This document shows, piece after piece, positions 24,820-36,619 of a stretch of DNA of 64,000 nucleotides. A program made the position numbers and the translations under genes. The DNA is from Pegea sp. RAD2-039 (taxonomy: Eukaryota > Chordata > Thaliacea > Salpida > Salpidae): positions 36,510 to 100,509 of the forward strand of contig JAQGEQ010000369.1 of assembly GCA_034620365.1 (NCBI GenBank), given 5' to 3'. Positions within the stretch are counted from its first letter, which is position 1, and every line of letters starts with the position of its first letter. Below the pieces are notes generated by a model that searched no databases, was not told the DNA's origin, and worked only from the letters and a program-made list of their open reading frames with translations.

Positions 24820-25642
24820 CATAAGTAAGAAATACAGAGATTGTATTTCCTACAAAATAAAATTTAGTTAAATCTCATCATCGAATAATCTACATTTAAT
24901 TTCACCATTAAATATCATGAAGTTTGTTAAAGTTGTAAATTAATTCTGAGTAATACAAAAGTTCTTATTTCAGTGTAAACGATTAATCGTAATTAAATAA
25001 ATCGTAATAAAGCAACTATAAACACAAATTCAACAAATATAAATTGTTTATAAAATATTCGAGATAATGTTCATTGATATATTGTTTAACTATTAAAGAA
25101 TATATCTTTCAACAGTTAAATCCAAATGTAAATTTGATAATATGCATAGCGTAGACAGGTTAAATTAAATCTTTAAAATTAGTTAAAAACCCATTAATTT
25201 TAACTTTTTGTTTCTATCGTTTACGTTTTCTAGAAAATAGAATATTTTGGCTGATAATAAATATCTAAGACTTTGATATTCTCTGGAAAAACTACTTTAA
25301 TGATTTGTTTGATTTCTAAGTTTTTAATTAATTTTGAAGATCAAACGAATATAATCTCTGAGTCTTATAGTACTCTCAATTAAAAAAAAAATCACATGAC
25401 TTTTGATTTAATTTTTCATCATCAGCACGACTGATGGTTTTTAATTTTAATCATCAAAATAGGAATGACTTTAAAATCTTTATTAAATACATCTAGAAAA
25501 GAAAAAATTAAACTAATTTAGTGTGTATGATAGTAAACTTATAATAAATTTTCTTATCAACTTTAAATCAAATTTTCTATTATAACAATTTTTGTCAACA
25601 AAATGCTTATCAATAAAATTATAAAATTAATTTCATTTGAGA

Positions 25643-25769
25643 CTTATTCCATACACTTCAGATTGCAACAACGTTTATTATAAGTGAAAAGTTAAATAAA
25701 ACTCAATCTTTCGTAAAGGATTGTAAAGTTTTGAAATTTGGAGTTAAAGTCAAAGTTTTACTTTACAAC
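25643..25769 (+). ncRNA. Class 1 Sm-RNA-like cassette X
   Basis: The box is TATTCCATACACTTCAGATT and the stem-loop CAATCTTTCGTAAAGGATTG spans 25703-25722. AATTTGGAG (about 25735) is 92 bp from the box start. Same subtype as D and E; TATA is weakened (TTTATTATAAG). Confidence 0.35.
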
Positions 25770-26236
25770 GAAACTTTAAATAATAAATAAGTTTAATAAC
25801 TTGAGTTATTATTCATCACAAAATATGTTTGTAAACATGTTATTGGTAATATGACAGATTTTTTACTAATTAAAAGCTTTTCATTCAGCAAAACTTTTAT
25901 TTTGCTTTTTATTATTATTTAATCGAAATCATTAAATATCAGATTGGCAATTCTGTTTTTTTCTATCATGAGATGAAATATCAAATAATGTAATTTTGTT
26001 TCCAAAGTTTTAAAAGTTGCAATTTTTTGCAGTTGATCTATCAATTTACAAAAATTAAAATTAATTTTTAAGAATGGAAACTGTATGACTTATTAACTTT
26101 TTCCAGATTCCTACAAAAACAAATATTTAAAAATATTTTAAATAATATTTTCTTTAAACTGAAAGTAATACCAAAAAATATTATAATTATAATAAATGAT
26201 GTTTTTTTAAAGTGTTTTTTGATAACAAACCGTCTA

Positions 26237-26250
26237 GCGCCAAGTAGCGG
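26237..26250 (-). promoter_or_regulatory. CTCF-like motif 9
   Basis: Minus-strand CCGCTACTTGGCGC, identical to motif 7 but in an inverted module. It lies about 3.1 kb from motif 7, so the two motifs point towards each other. Confidence 0.38.
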
Positions 26251-26529
26251 AAAAGGAAACAGTCGACTTGTTTTTTGTAGGTTTAACTTTTTTTCCTGAT
26301 TTGTTTACATTATCTAAAACAATAAAGATTTTAAATATTCATAGTAACCAATGTACTATTAATTTTTAATTTATAATCCACTTAATAATTGAGTTGAAAC
26401 AAGAAATAAAATAATTGTTCTTGATAGAAGCTAAATTTAATGATACTTAAATTTAATTTGAACTAATGTATCTTTATAAAAATAATATCAACAATAACTT
26501 TATCGATTAATTACAGCCATTGAAAAATT

Positions 26530-26676
26530 TACCGATACCACAAACCTAAGATTGAATGAAAATAATATGTAACTGTAAAGCTTACGGAGAAATGAAATCG
26601 TTTTATAACGTAGTATGACTTTAAGACACTAATTTGGAAGATGCAGTTTTGCATCTGGTTGTCAAGTAAGTTTTTT
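26530..26676 (+). ncRNA. Class 2 Sm-RNA-like cassette g
   Basis: The box GATACCACAAACCTAAGATT (from about 26534) is followed by AATATGTAAC, a CTGTAAAGCTTACGG inverted repeat and AATTTGG (26631-26637, 101 bp from the cassette start). The perfect hairpin AGATGCA-GTTT-TGCATCT (26639-26656) and a T6 run (26671-26676), 15 bp after the hairpin, complete it. The open frames here (26529-26780 minus, 26696-26890 plus) are incidental. Confidence 0.45.
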
Positions 26677-27569
26677 CCAAGGTAAAAATAAGATTTTGCG
26701 TTTTTTGAGATTGTTTGATGTTTACAAATTCCTTGTAAAAAAGTATAACTTAAATTTTCTTTTAATCTTTTGTTATGCATTTAAGTCAACATTTTTTAAC
26801 AAACAACCGTTTTTTTATGCCCAAAATCTGTCGATACAACAAACTAATATTGTTTTTCGTAAGAACATCAGGATTGAGCGTTTTCTCTAAATTACTCGAA
26901 GGTTTCTAAATTCTGTTTGCTGTTAGTAATTTTCTTTTTAATTTCTTTTAAATATTTTAGGATTCATCATATATTAAATTTCTTACTTTCTTCATTGAGT
27001 ATTTTATGCTATCTAAACAATTTTTATACAAACAATATGTTTTAAACTCTTCATGATCAGTAAGAAACAACTAAAATCTTAATTTGACGTTTTTAAAAAC
27101 TGTTTCATCATAAATCTTTTCTTTGAATCAAAAATGAAAAATTGAAAATGCGAGTTATAATTTCAACAACTCTTAAATCTCTCTATAATAATAAATAGAT
27201 CTAAAATCTGTGAACTGCATTAAAACTACTGCGTGTCGGTCAAAAATAATCAAAATATTCTTCCAATTAATTCAAAAATATAAAATTAGTTCCTTAATGA
27301 CTTTTAATTTCCTTAATCTTTTGATCAGAAGATGTTTTTAGATCAATATAAGTGTTATCTCACCATACCATCTTATAAGTCAAATCTTATTGTAAAGAAT
27401 GAATACTGAAGATATTAAACTTTTTGATAAATGGAGCTTAACGAGGAAATATAATGATTTTGATTAAACGATATAAAAAGGAAATAACTTTAAACTAATC
27501 AAGAATTATGCCATTTTGTTAGAAAGTACTAACTTAAAATTTTCTACCGATTCACTTTAATGAAGTTTC

Positions 27570-27688
27570 GTAGAAAAGTATTTCAACTCAAAATTATGTA
27601 AACGATTTGTTATCAGGAAAAAATGATTGAAAGATATAGTTTTCATTACTTATAAACGTTGTTGCCATCTAAAGTTTGTGGGATCAAG
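27570..27688 (-). ncRNA. Class 1 Sm-RNA-like cassette O
   Basis: Minus-strand box GATCCCACAAACTTTAGATG, then AATTTTGAG and GTTGAAATACTTTTCTAC (27570-27587; one mismatch). The flanks are otherwise unique, so the box and terminal stem are conserved beyond the rest. Confidence 0.35.
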
Positions 27689-28252
27689 CTAGAGTACGAT
27701 ATTTTTTCTAATTTTAATAATAAACTATTTGTTGACATATACTGCTTACACAGAAAATTTGACTTAAAGGTGAAAAACAATTTTTATTGTAACTTAATTA
27801 TTGGTAAAACCAAAATTAGTATAAAATTGTAACAGAATAAAATTTACCAAAATTTATTAGTTTAAAATTGATCCCAAAAACTCTAAATTTTAATCAATTA
27901 ATAATAAATAAAAAGGTTGTAAAATCCATTGTAGTGTAAGAAACCTGTTATTACTTGTTTGAATTTGAATGACTTTTAACGAAAATTGATTAATAAGTAC
28001 TAAGACTACCTTGAGTTTCAATTATCAAAATAAATGTAATTTATGTTTAACATTTACTTTTTGACGTAAAAACATGTAACTGATAAAATGAACGAATGTT
28101 TACAAATTTTTCAAAAAATGTTTTAGCTAAATTAGTAATTTCAAAACAGACATTTTAAACACATTTTTCAGTCTAGATAATTATAAAACTTTCTAATTCA
28201 TATATTTTAGCAGAAATGAATTAAAAAAATAGTTATTCAAAATTGTTATTTT

Positions 28253-28266
28253 ACGCTACTTGGCGC
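28253..28266 (+). promoter_or_regulatory. CTCF-like motif 10
   Basis: ACGCTACTTGGCGC, one change from motif 7, in a diverged flank. Confidence 0.33.
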
Positions 28267-28339
28267 AAAAGAGATTTATTTTTAAAAAATACTGAAATTA
28301 GCAAAAAGAATTTTTTTAAAATTTTGAATTGTTTTTAGC

Positions 28340-29000
28340 AACTTTTTAAAATTTTTATTCGAGGGTTTTGTTGAGGTTACCATTTGTAGACTGCTAATAA
28401 TTGCTGATGTCAATAAGCAGTTGATTACCAAATTGATGGTTAGACTCAACAATTAGGCTCAATTAGTTTTGTTAAACTCTTTTTGAGTTAAATTTCTAAC
28501 TAAGTTTGGTTTTTAAATTTTATTTTAGGATTAGATCAAACAGTTTGACGCTATTAAAACTTTTCTCTAGTTATTAGTAAACTGTTTGTATATTATTTTT
28601 AAATAAGATTTTACAAATGAAAATTTTGATTCGATTAGCGACAATTGTTCAACAAATCATTTATATATTTTAATAATTTATAATAGTAATTTACCATAAT
28701 AATTTATAATAGTATAATAATAATAATTAATTTGTTTTTAAAATATTCAACTGCTACTTGGCTGCTAAAAAGTTAAAAGAATAAAGTTTTTTAAAGAATC
28801 ACACTGACCAATGTACCATTAATTTCTATTTTATGAAATACTATTTACACTATAAAATTGTTTAACTTTCAGATTTAATTACAACTTAATATTATATAAC
28901 AATAAAGAAAAACAAAAAAATAATTTATTGAGAAGAATAAATAAATAAAATAATCGTTAAGATAGAAGTTCAGTTAAAAATTAAATTTTTAATAACATTA
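28340..29000. other. AT-rich stretch with a short AT microsatellite
   Basis: 28680-28735 is a run of TAATAA/TATAATAG-type short repeats. The motif ACTGCTACTTGGCTGC at 28750 looks like a decayed CTCF-like site. No gene. Confidence 0.45.
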
Positions 29001-29027
29001 TTGATTGATTAAAGCAATCGAAAAATT

Positions 29028-29171
29028 TACCGATACCACAAACATAAGATTGAATGAAGATAATATATAAACGTAAAGCTTACGGATAAGTTATATCATT
29101 TTATTACTCATCTAGATTAAAGATAATAATTTGGAAGATGCACTCTTGCATCTGATTATCAAATGTTTTTT
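29028..29171 (+). ncRNA. Class 2 Sm-RNA-like cassette h (best preserved)
   Basis: All elements are present in order. The box GATACCACAAACATAAGATT starts about 29032, AATATATAA lies at about 29062-29070 and the inverted repeat CGTAAAGCTTACG at 29072-29084. AATTTGG (29128-29134) is 100 bp from the cassette start. Then come the perfect hairpin AGATGCA-CTCT-TGCATCT (29136-29153) and a T6 run at 29166-29171. A start about 25-30 bp after the TATA-like box would give an RNA of about 75 nt. The upstream box, TATA and T-run together resemble a type 3 Pol III (U6-like) unit. The Sm-like site instead resembles Pol II snRNAs. Which polymerase would act is open. Confidence 0.5.
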
Positions 29172-29449
29172 AGTTACATTTTTCTTTTACTTTTTAATCA
29201 TTGATTTATTCATTTAAGTCAACATTTTTTCTGCATAAAATCTATCGATACCACAAACGAAGATTACTTTTCATAAGAATATCAAGATTGAACGTTTTCT
29301 ATAAATTGCTTAAAATCGTTAAAATCTGTTTGCTATTAGCAGATTTCTTTGTAATTTCTTTTAAATATTTTTGGGTTCATTATTCTTTATTTTCTTAATT
29401 GAGTATTTTTGGCTATTCAGCAACTAAAAATACGATTGCACATTTTTAA

Positions 29450-29900
29450 TGAGTATTTATTTTACAAAATATATTTGTTTTGAAATTGGTCAATCGTTTC
29501 TAAATTATATAAGTTGTGAAGGTGCTTGTTAACAGGATATTACTAAAAGATTAAAATCGGAAAATTTAACAATGTTTAAAGTCTATTGTTTATGGTGCTA
29601 GAAATCTAAACAAGTTTAACGTTTTTTAAGAAAGTAGAATGTAATCGGTCTACAAAATTACTGCATGTAATATCAAAACATGTTAACTTTTTTTGATTTT
29701 AATAAAGCAAGCTGTTTAAGTTCAGTTGAAATCTCAGACAATGCCAATTGAAAAAGTGTTACAATGATATACATGTTACTTAAATACATCAATTTGCAGA
29801 TAACATAAAAAATTCAGTTCCTTATAAAAACTATATTTTATTTAAACTTCAATGTTATTTGAAATAATTGGTTAATTTGAAATTTTATTTTTAACGATTT
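29450..29900 (+). repeat. Direct repeat with 12240-12690
   Basis: Partner copy of the 12.2-kb segment, similarly diverged along its length. Confidence 0.75.
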
Positions 29901-31120
29901 AACTCTCTGTGCTTTAATGTACTTATTAATTTTAATTCTGAATTAATTAAAATTCAGATTTGAATAGCTGAATTATTTTTGTACAATAATAAATTCTTTT
30001 CGTATTCTTTTAAAAAATCAAGTATAGTTTAAAGTAAATTAGTAAAAGTTAATAAAATTTAATAATTTTTAAAGTTTTTTCCTCCAAATATTAGATGTTA
30101 AAAAAATAGGAAAAAGTATTAACACATATATTAATATATATAAAGAGAGAGATTTTGATAAATTAAGTGAAATCTTTACCACTCAATAATTAACTTTTAT
30201 TATGAATAAAGTATACAAACACGTACGTCTGTAGTCTAATAACAACATCAATTGATTGATATAATTATTAAAAATATTGCTGTTTTTAACGTTATTCTTA
30301 GTCCAGTTCTAAATCTGTTTATCAGTAAAATAACTATTTTCATAATTTCACTTCAAAACCAAAATTGAATTTTTTGCTGAAATTTATAAAACAAACAATC
30401 CTTAGATTTTAAGTTGTAAATATAAAAAGCAATTTGCTAATTTACAAAAATATAAAACTTTCAAACATTTAAGTTTAACTGTATCTATAACATACGAACT
30501 GATATTTATGTGGTGTAATATAAACTTTAAATAATACAGCAAGTATTTTTTGATATTTAAACACAAATCAATTTTGATAATTCGAATACTTTATACAGTT
30601 TACAATAAATTAGCTTTTTATTACTAGTCCAAAAACCAATTAAATATATTTGTATGTTTTTTTATACGCCACCTAGCGGATATAATATTTTACTTACAAT
30701 AAAAAAAATCTAAAACTTTAAAAGTCTTCTAATAATTTACTTCAAAGATTTTTATTTTTGTGTAATGGTTTGTGTTATTGTTTTGGTTAATTGTTTATTG
30801 TTTTCATATAAAATTCTACCGATTTATCAAAACTTTTCTAAAATTAAAAATCCAAAATTTCTTTAGAATATAAATCATTTCAACTTGTTATTCAAATTAT
30901 TAGTTATTAACAACTGACTAATTTTGCTGTAATAAGAATGTTATTTGTAAACATTCTGGCATTTTATCGGTAGCATGATTACAACAATGTAATGAACTTC
31001 TAATGTAAATAATCTTTATTTCTTTATTTCTACAAAATAAAAACAAAATTCACTCAACTTATTTACTAATTAAACTTCTGTAGAAAAGTGTTTCAAAAAA
31101 TTTTCATTATTAAATTCTTA
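29900..31120. other. Unassigned AT-rich stretch with a CTCF-like site
   Basis: Short TATATA and GAGAGA runs near 30130. No coding signal. The site at 30666 is the only GC-rich spot. Confidence 0.5.
30666..30679 (-). promoter_or_regulatory. CTCF-like motif 11
   Basis: Minus-strand CCGCTAGGTGGCGT, one base from motif 1 although its flanks are largely unlike R1. Confidence 0.42.
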
Positions 31121-31154
31121 ATCAGAAAATAATAATTTTTTCTTTTTACTCCTA

Positions 31155-31168
31155 GCGCCACCTAGCGG
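31155..31168 (-). promoter_or_regulatory. CTCF-like motif 12
   Basis: Minus-strand CCGCTAGGTGGCGC, identical to motif 1 after inversion and long divergence of the flanks. Confidence 0.45.
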
Positions 31169-31927
31169 TTATAGTATTTTGGTTACAACAACAAATATTC
31201 TGAAACTTAATTAGTATTTTATTGATGCACTTTAATGAATTATATAATTTGTAGATTGGTGGATGTTTTGTACAACAAAGCAAAATAAATTTTTCTTTGT
31301 TTTTTTATCGTTAAAAATTAATTGATAAGGCTTTTTTAGTAAATATTTTTTATACAGAGTGTACATCAATGAAATAAACCTCTAAGTATAAATTTGTTGT
31401 ATGTCAACTTTTGTACAGAATAAAAACTCAAGATATTCAACTTACTTAATAAATGAAGTTTTGTTGAAAAGTAGTTTAACTCTAAATTTTTAAGCAGCTA
31501 AAACCTAAAATACTGATTGAACAATTTTTTACATTTTGCTTATGTGGCAAGCCAACAGATAATTAAGATGATTTTATTGAGTTTTTTGTTGAATATTTTC
31601 CCTTCACGTAGTATCTGTAATTATGCATAAAATTTTCAATTTCAATAGAATTGTTAGAATTTTGATGAATGAATGAAACTACAACTAAAGCTAATTACAT
31701 CATTAATTTGATTGAGTAACTGAAATACAAACTTTTGTTATTTGTAGAAATAATTTAACTTAATTTTTATTTGTATAACAAATTGTATTGAATTGCCAAA
31801 AATAGAAACTTGAATAAAGTTTAACAGAGAATTTCTCCTAGCAAACGGAATTGTAAAATATCGAGTAATCTTAAGAAAGATGAAAATCGTGTCAATTCAT
31901 CCGATGAATAAAACTTGTTTAATAAAC

Positions 31928-32040
31928 AGACGCAAATATGCAACTTTAAAAATTATGAGAATCCTATTTGCTTGTTGCTTCACTCTTTAGTTATATACTT
32001 ATATAATATCGGCATAAAATCTGATGTTTTGGTGTCGTTG
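31928..32040 (-). ncRNA. Class 2 cassette i (relic)
   Basis: Inverted partner of cassette a. The box has lost its CCACAAAC core (GACACCAAAACATCAGATTT) and the hairpin is broken. Confidence 0.2.
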
Positions 32041-32808
32041 AATGTTGCTCATTTTATAAATACATTTTGAATTTTATTTAAAATATTATTGTGATAAGGA
32101 TATTATTGGTTTGCTTTTGAAACAGATATCAGTAAAATAATTATCTTACTTTTCTTAGCTCATAAAAGCTAATTTGAAATTATTCAAACTCTAAACTATT
32201 TGTATTAAGATCGTAAATGGAGATTTTTTTAAGCTAAAATAAAGAAAGTTTTATTAAAAAAATTGTTGCTACAAAAGATAGAAAAATATAACATAATTTT
32301 ATTCTAATTCTATAACATTATGTAAATAAACGAAATATTTTGACTATTGTTTGGAAAAAATTGCTTAAAAAGCTAAACGGTTAATTATGATAAGGAACAA
32401 ACAACTTGTAATGATTAGTTTTCATTTTTACTTTTCAAAAAAATTTTCTAAAACTATTTCCAGAAATATTTTGAAGATTAAACCAACAGAATTTCTAAGA
32501 CTTATAATACTCACAATTTAAAAACAAAAAAAAGATCACATGACTGTTTACTTAGTTTTTTAAAAACCTCAACTTGTTACAATCGCGACAAATAAATTTC
32601 GGTTGAAACATCAAAGTAACTTTAAATTAAATAAAACTTCGTAACAAACTTACTTTTAATCTATTTATAAATTTAACCTACTTTTGTTTACTACGAAAAT
32701 AGATTTATAGTCAAATTTTCTTATCAACTTAAAATCGATCTTTATATTTCAGCATTATCTGTCAACAAGAAGTTTATTATTGAAACTAGAACAATTTAAT
32801 CGTTTGAA

Positions 32809-32927
32809 CTTGATCCCACAAACACTAGATTTCAGAAACGTTTATAAATAATAAAAAGTACACTGAAACTGGATGCTATAAACGTGTTTATAAAATTTTG
32901 GTATTTGGAGTTGAATTACTTTTCAAC
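32809..32927 (+). ncRNA. Class 1 Sm-RNA-like cassette H
   Basis: Duplicate of G, with box, TTTATAAATA and terminal stem (32910-32927) all identical in sequence. Differences fall between these elements. Confidence 0.42.
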
Positions 32928-33864
32928 GAAATATTAAGTAAATAGAATAAGTTGAGATTCTATTCTCTACAACAAACAACAACAAAATAATTTAGTTCAA
33001 AGCTCTTGTAAACATCGATACTGACAACGTGATAGAATGTTTAGATATACAAAACTTTTATTTCAACAAAATTAGTATTTCTACTTTACTTTAGATTACA
33101 AAATAAAATAAATCAGCACAATATATTTTTTTTGTTTTATATCATTTAACGGAAATCAATCAGTATCAGTTTGACAAATCTCTTTTTAATCTTCTAAAAT
33201 TTCTAATCAATCGACAAATATCTATAAATTTGAAAATTTTTTCAAATATCAAAACAAATATCAAGAAATTTGAACATTTTTGTTTGTAAGATGAAATATC
33301 ATATATTATTTTTTTGTTTACAGAATTGTAAACGTTTTAATTTTTAAAGGTTAACAATCTAATTTACAAATAATAAATTTTATACTAATATCAACTATCA
33401 ATTTATTTTAAATTATTAATATTGACAGTTATCTTATAGTTAGTAATTTAATGAAAAATATTTTTACTTTGTAAGAAGAAATTTGAGGAAAAACTAAAAA
33501 TTAAGATTATCATTTTCAATTGCTGATCTTACAAGGAGCCATTTAGCGTTCTATTGCCTTTATTCTAATACTTTGAAGATTTTAGATAAAAGTATTTAAA
33601 CTTTTTGGTAAAATGTAACCTGAAAACGTAAACATAAACCAATCTACAAATTAAACAAATTTGTAAAATAATTCAACAGAAGAATATTGAAGGTTTAAAT
33701 ATTTGTTGTTGTGCGCATCTTACAAAAAAAGTTATGAACCATTTTTATTTCAGATCTAAAAAACTAAAAATATTAAAAAATTTCAATTACACTTCTACAA
33801 GGAAGATGTAAACATCAAGCAATAAAAAAAATTAATTAAAAGAAAATTACAATATTTGATAATT

Positions 33865-33990
33865 AGATGCAAGCGTGCATCTTTCAAATAAATAGGTAGA
33901 AGGAGAATCAGTGGCTAATCGTTTCCACTTCCCCGTAAGCTTTACGGTTAGATATTATCTTCATTCAATCTTATGTTTGTGGTATCAGTA
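33865..33990 (-). ncRNA. Class 2 Sm-RNA-like cassette j
   Basis: Minus strand: GATACCACAAACATAAGATT box, CCGTAAAGCTTACGG inverted repeat, ATTTGAAAG and the perfect hairpin AGATGCA-CGCT-TGCATCT (33865-33882). The duplicate at 22.7 kb has a mismatch in this stem; here pairing is complete. Confidence 0.4.
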
Positions 33991-34301
33991 AATTTTTTGA
34001 TTGCTTTATTCAGTCGATAATGTTATTGATAATATCATTTTTAGCTGAACTTCTATCTAAACGGTTTTTTTATTTCTTTATTCTTCTCAATGAATAATAT
34101 TATTAGTTGTAATTATAATGTTACATAATATTAAATTTCAATTTAAACTGAATGTGTTATGGTGTAAATATTATTTTAAAAATTTAAAATAAATAGTACA
34201 TTGGTCAGTGTGGTTATTTAAAAACTGTATTGTTTTAGAAAATGTAAACAAGTAAGAACTACGAGATAAATCTACAAAAAACAAATCAACTGTTTCTTTT
34301 T

Positions 34302-34315
34302 CCGCTACTTGGCGC
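34302..34315 (+). promoter_or_regulatory. CTCF-like motif 13
   Basis: CCGCTACTTGGCGC, SD1 copy of motif 7. Confidence 0.38.
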
Positions 34316-34790
34316 TAGACGGTTTTTTTTTTGTCAAAAAACACTTTAAAAAATTTTTTTAATCATTTTTTTATAATTTTAAAATTTTTGTGGTATTACT
34401 TTCAGTTTAAAGAAAATATATTCTGACAATTTTAAATATTTACGTTTTTTTAAGAATCAAGAAAAGGTTGGTAATTGGTAGTTTCCATTCATAAAAATTA
34501 ATTTTACTTTTTGTAAATTGATATATCAAGAGCAAAAAATTACAACTTTTAAAACTTAAGAAACAAAATAATATTGTTTGATATTTCATCTCAAGATAGA
34601 AAAAAACAGAATAGCCGAGCTGATATTTAATGATTTCGATTAAATGATAAGAAAAAGCAAAATACTAGCTTTGTTGAATAAAAAGTTTTCAAATAATAAA
34701 ACAACTGTCATAATACCAACAACATGTTTACAGACATATTTTGTATCAAATAAAAATAAAAGTTATTAAACTTATTTATTATTTAAAGTT

Positions 34791-34911
34791 TCGTTGTAAT
34801 GTAGTTTAACTACAAATTTAAAAACTTTGCAAACCTGTACGAAAGATTGAGTTTTATTTTACTTTTCATTTCTTATAAACGTTGTTGCAATCTGAAGTTT
34901 ATGGGATCAAG
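34791..34911 (-). ncRNA. Class 1 cassette W2 (eroded)
   Basis: SD1 copy of W1, with the box and TTTATAAG intact and the terminal stem lost. The frame at 34847-35047 crosses it and is not a gene. Confidence 0.25.
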
Positions 34912-35583
34912 TTCACATGAAATTAATTTTATAATTTTCTTGATAAGCTCTTTCCTGACCAATATTGTTCAAATTGAAAATTTGATTTTAAGATTCTCAA
35001 TCTTTTTGCATTTAACCAATTTAATTAAAAAAAAACTTCATAACTGACGTCATAATTGTTTGTAGAGATTTATAACATCAAATATTTTAAAGGAAAGTTT
35101 GGTAATACTTTAAAAAAGAATGTTGCTATAACTGTTATGTTCGTACTTTTTAAGAATTTAAATTTATAGTATTTTAAAAAATAAATTGTTTTAAAATATA
35201 TTTTATTAAACAAATTTTTACAAAGTAATAAAATAAAATTTCAACTTTTGAAAGAAGGTAATTTCGAATCGACTGAATGTCGATGACACCTTTTACAATT
35301 TTTTAAATATCTAAATATTAATGCATTTCACATCTCCTAGACAACAACTTTGATATGTTTTCTGAAATGAATAATTTGTTTCTTAATTTGATATGGTATG
35401 TTATTTAATATAATTATTTATTTTGTTGCATGTACAAAACTGTTTTCAGTTTTTAGTGACATTTTTGAATTTATATCAACAAAATTAAAATTGCTTCAAA
35501 ATAAATAAGCTGAGATAGTTACCAAAAAATTCTTATCATCTATTTCCTAATCAAAAAATTAAATTTTGTTCTTTTTACTCCTT

Positions 35584-35597
35584 GCGTTACCTAGCGG
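35584..35597 (-). promoter_or_regulatory. CTCF-like motif 14
   Basis: Minus-strand CCGCTAGGTAACGC, SD1 copy of motif 8. Confidence 0.3.
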
Positions 35598-35847
35598 TTA
35601 TCGTATTTTGGTTACAACAACAAATATTCTGAAACTTAATTAGTGTTTTATCGAACCACTTTAATGTATTTTACAATTTGTAGGTTGGTTCATGTTTTTG
35701 CAACGAAGCAAATTAATATTTTTTCATTCTTGATTGTTAAAAAAGATTTGAATAAACTTTTTTTGTAATTTTTCTACATTTAAAAAGAATTTTTCTAACT
35801 ATTTTGTTGAATTTCATTTTAATAGAATAAAGTATACTAAATTTTCG

Positions 35848-35964
35848 CTGAAGCCACAGACATAAGGTTATACAGCTTATATTTAATTTTTAGAAAAATC
35901 CTTTTTCACTGAAATACCAAATTCATTTATAAGTGCAATATTTGGAAGGTGCACTTTTGCCTCT
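35848..35964 (+). ncRNA. Class 2 Sm-RNA-like cassette k
   Basis: SD1 copy of f. The hairpin AGGTGCA-CTTT-TGCCTCT is at 35947-35964, AATATTTGG about 89 bp from the box start, and a T5 run begins at the hairpin foot. Confidence 0.36.
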
Positions 35965-36503
35965 TTTTATCAATTAAATATTTTTCATAAGTTAGAAATA
36001 CAGAGATTGTATTTCCTACAAAATAAAATTTAGTTAAGTCACATCAGCAAATAATCTACATTTAATTTCACCATTAAATATCATGAAGTTTGTTAAAGTT
36101 GTAAATTAATTCTGAGGAATACAAAAGTTCAAATTCGTTTAATAGTTCAAAAGACAAATAGTTCAGTGTAAACGATTAATCGTAATTAAATAAATCGTTA
36201 TAAAGCAAAAATATAAACACAAATTTAACAAATATAAATTGTATATATAAAATTCGAGCAAATGTTTAATAAAATAAATTTTAACAGTTAAAGAATATAT
36301 TTTTCAATAGTTAAAACCAAATGTAATTTTGATAATAAGAATAGTGTACGCAGGTTAAATTAATTCTTTCAAAATAGTTAAAAACCCATTAATTTTAACT
36401 TTTTGCTTCGAACGTTTGCGTTCTCTAGAAAATATAATATTTTAGCTATTAATAAATATCTAATAATTTGATTTTCTCTCAACTTAAAAGTAATTCGTTT
36501 AAA

Positions 36504-36617
36504 CTTGACTTCCACAAACTCTAGATTAAAACGAAACTATAAATACTGGCAAAGTCGGATACTATCCAATTGCTTACGAATCAAGATGATATTTTTGGAG
36601 TTGAAATACTTTTCAAC
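36504..36617 (+). ncRNA. Class 1 Sm-RNA-like cassette I
   Basis: The box GACTTCCACAAACTCTAGAT is followed by ACTATAAATA (TATA-like), ATTTTTGGAG (36591-36600, 87 bp from the box start) and the perfect stem-loop GTTGAAATACTTTTCAAC (36600-36617). It has the longest U-run of the class and the closest match to an Sm site (AU4-6G). Confidence 0.45.
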
Positions 36618-36619
36618 AA

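Larger units (their letters stand above)
21583..25285 (+). repeat. Large direct duplication SD1, copy a
   Basis: About 3.7 kb nearly collinear with 32713-36480 and visibly more similar than any other pair here (long identical runs). It is therefore the youngest large duplication in the window. It contains cassettes G, e (minus), W1 (minus) and f, and CTCF-like motifs at 23137 and 24418. The second copy has a roughly 35-bp insertion near 36130. The short frames at 23213-23422 and 23632-23877 recur in copy b but start and stop inside repeats and cassettes. Confidence 0.88.
25286..26290. repeat. R2 continuation joined to an inverted CTCF-flank module
   Basis: 25286-25960 continues the match to 9200-10440. 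25950-26290 is the reverse complement of 23100-23440, giving a CTCF-like motif on the opposite strand. The junction lies at the AATTCTGTTTTTT-type sequence near 25950. Confidence 0.65.
26760..28330. other. AT-rich region; partial repeat with 29.2 kb; cassettes; CTCF-like site
   Basis: 26760-26890 matches 29215-29320. Cassette O is at 27570 and another eroded box (GATCCCAAAAACTCTAAATT) near 27868. No coding signal. Confidence 0.5.
31121..32870 (-). repeat. Inverted copy of R1 start plus 3550-5611
   Basis: 31121-31370 is the reverse complement of the R1 stretch near 5968-6210, and 31372-32870 that of 3550-5611. The intervening 356 bp are missing. It contains an inverted CTCF-like motif (31155) and eroded cassette i (31928-32040, minus). 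Confidence 0.75.
32713..36480 (+). repeat. Large direct duplication SD1, copy b
   Basis: Collinear with 21583-25285 at an offset of about 11.13-11.17 kb. It contains cassettes H, j, W2 and k, and CTCF-like motifs 13 and 14. Confidence 0.88.
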
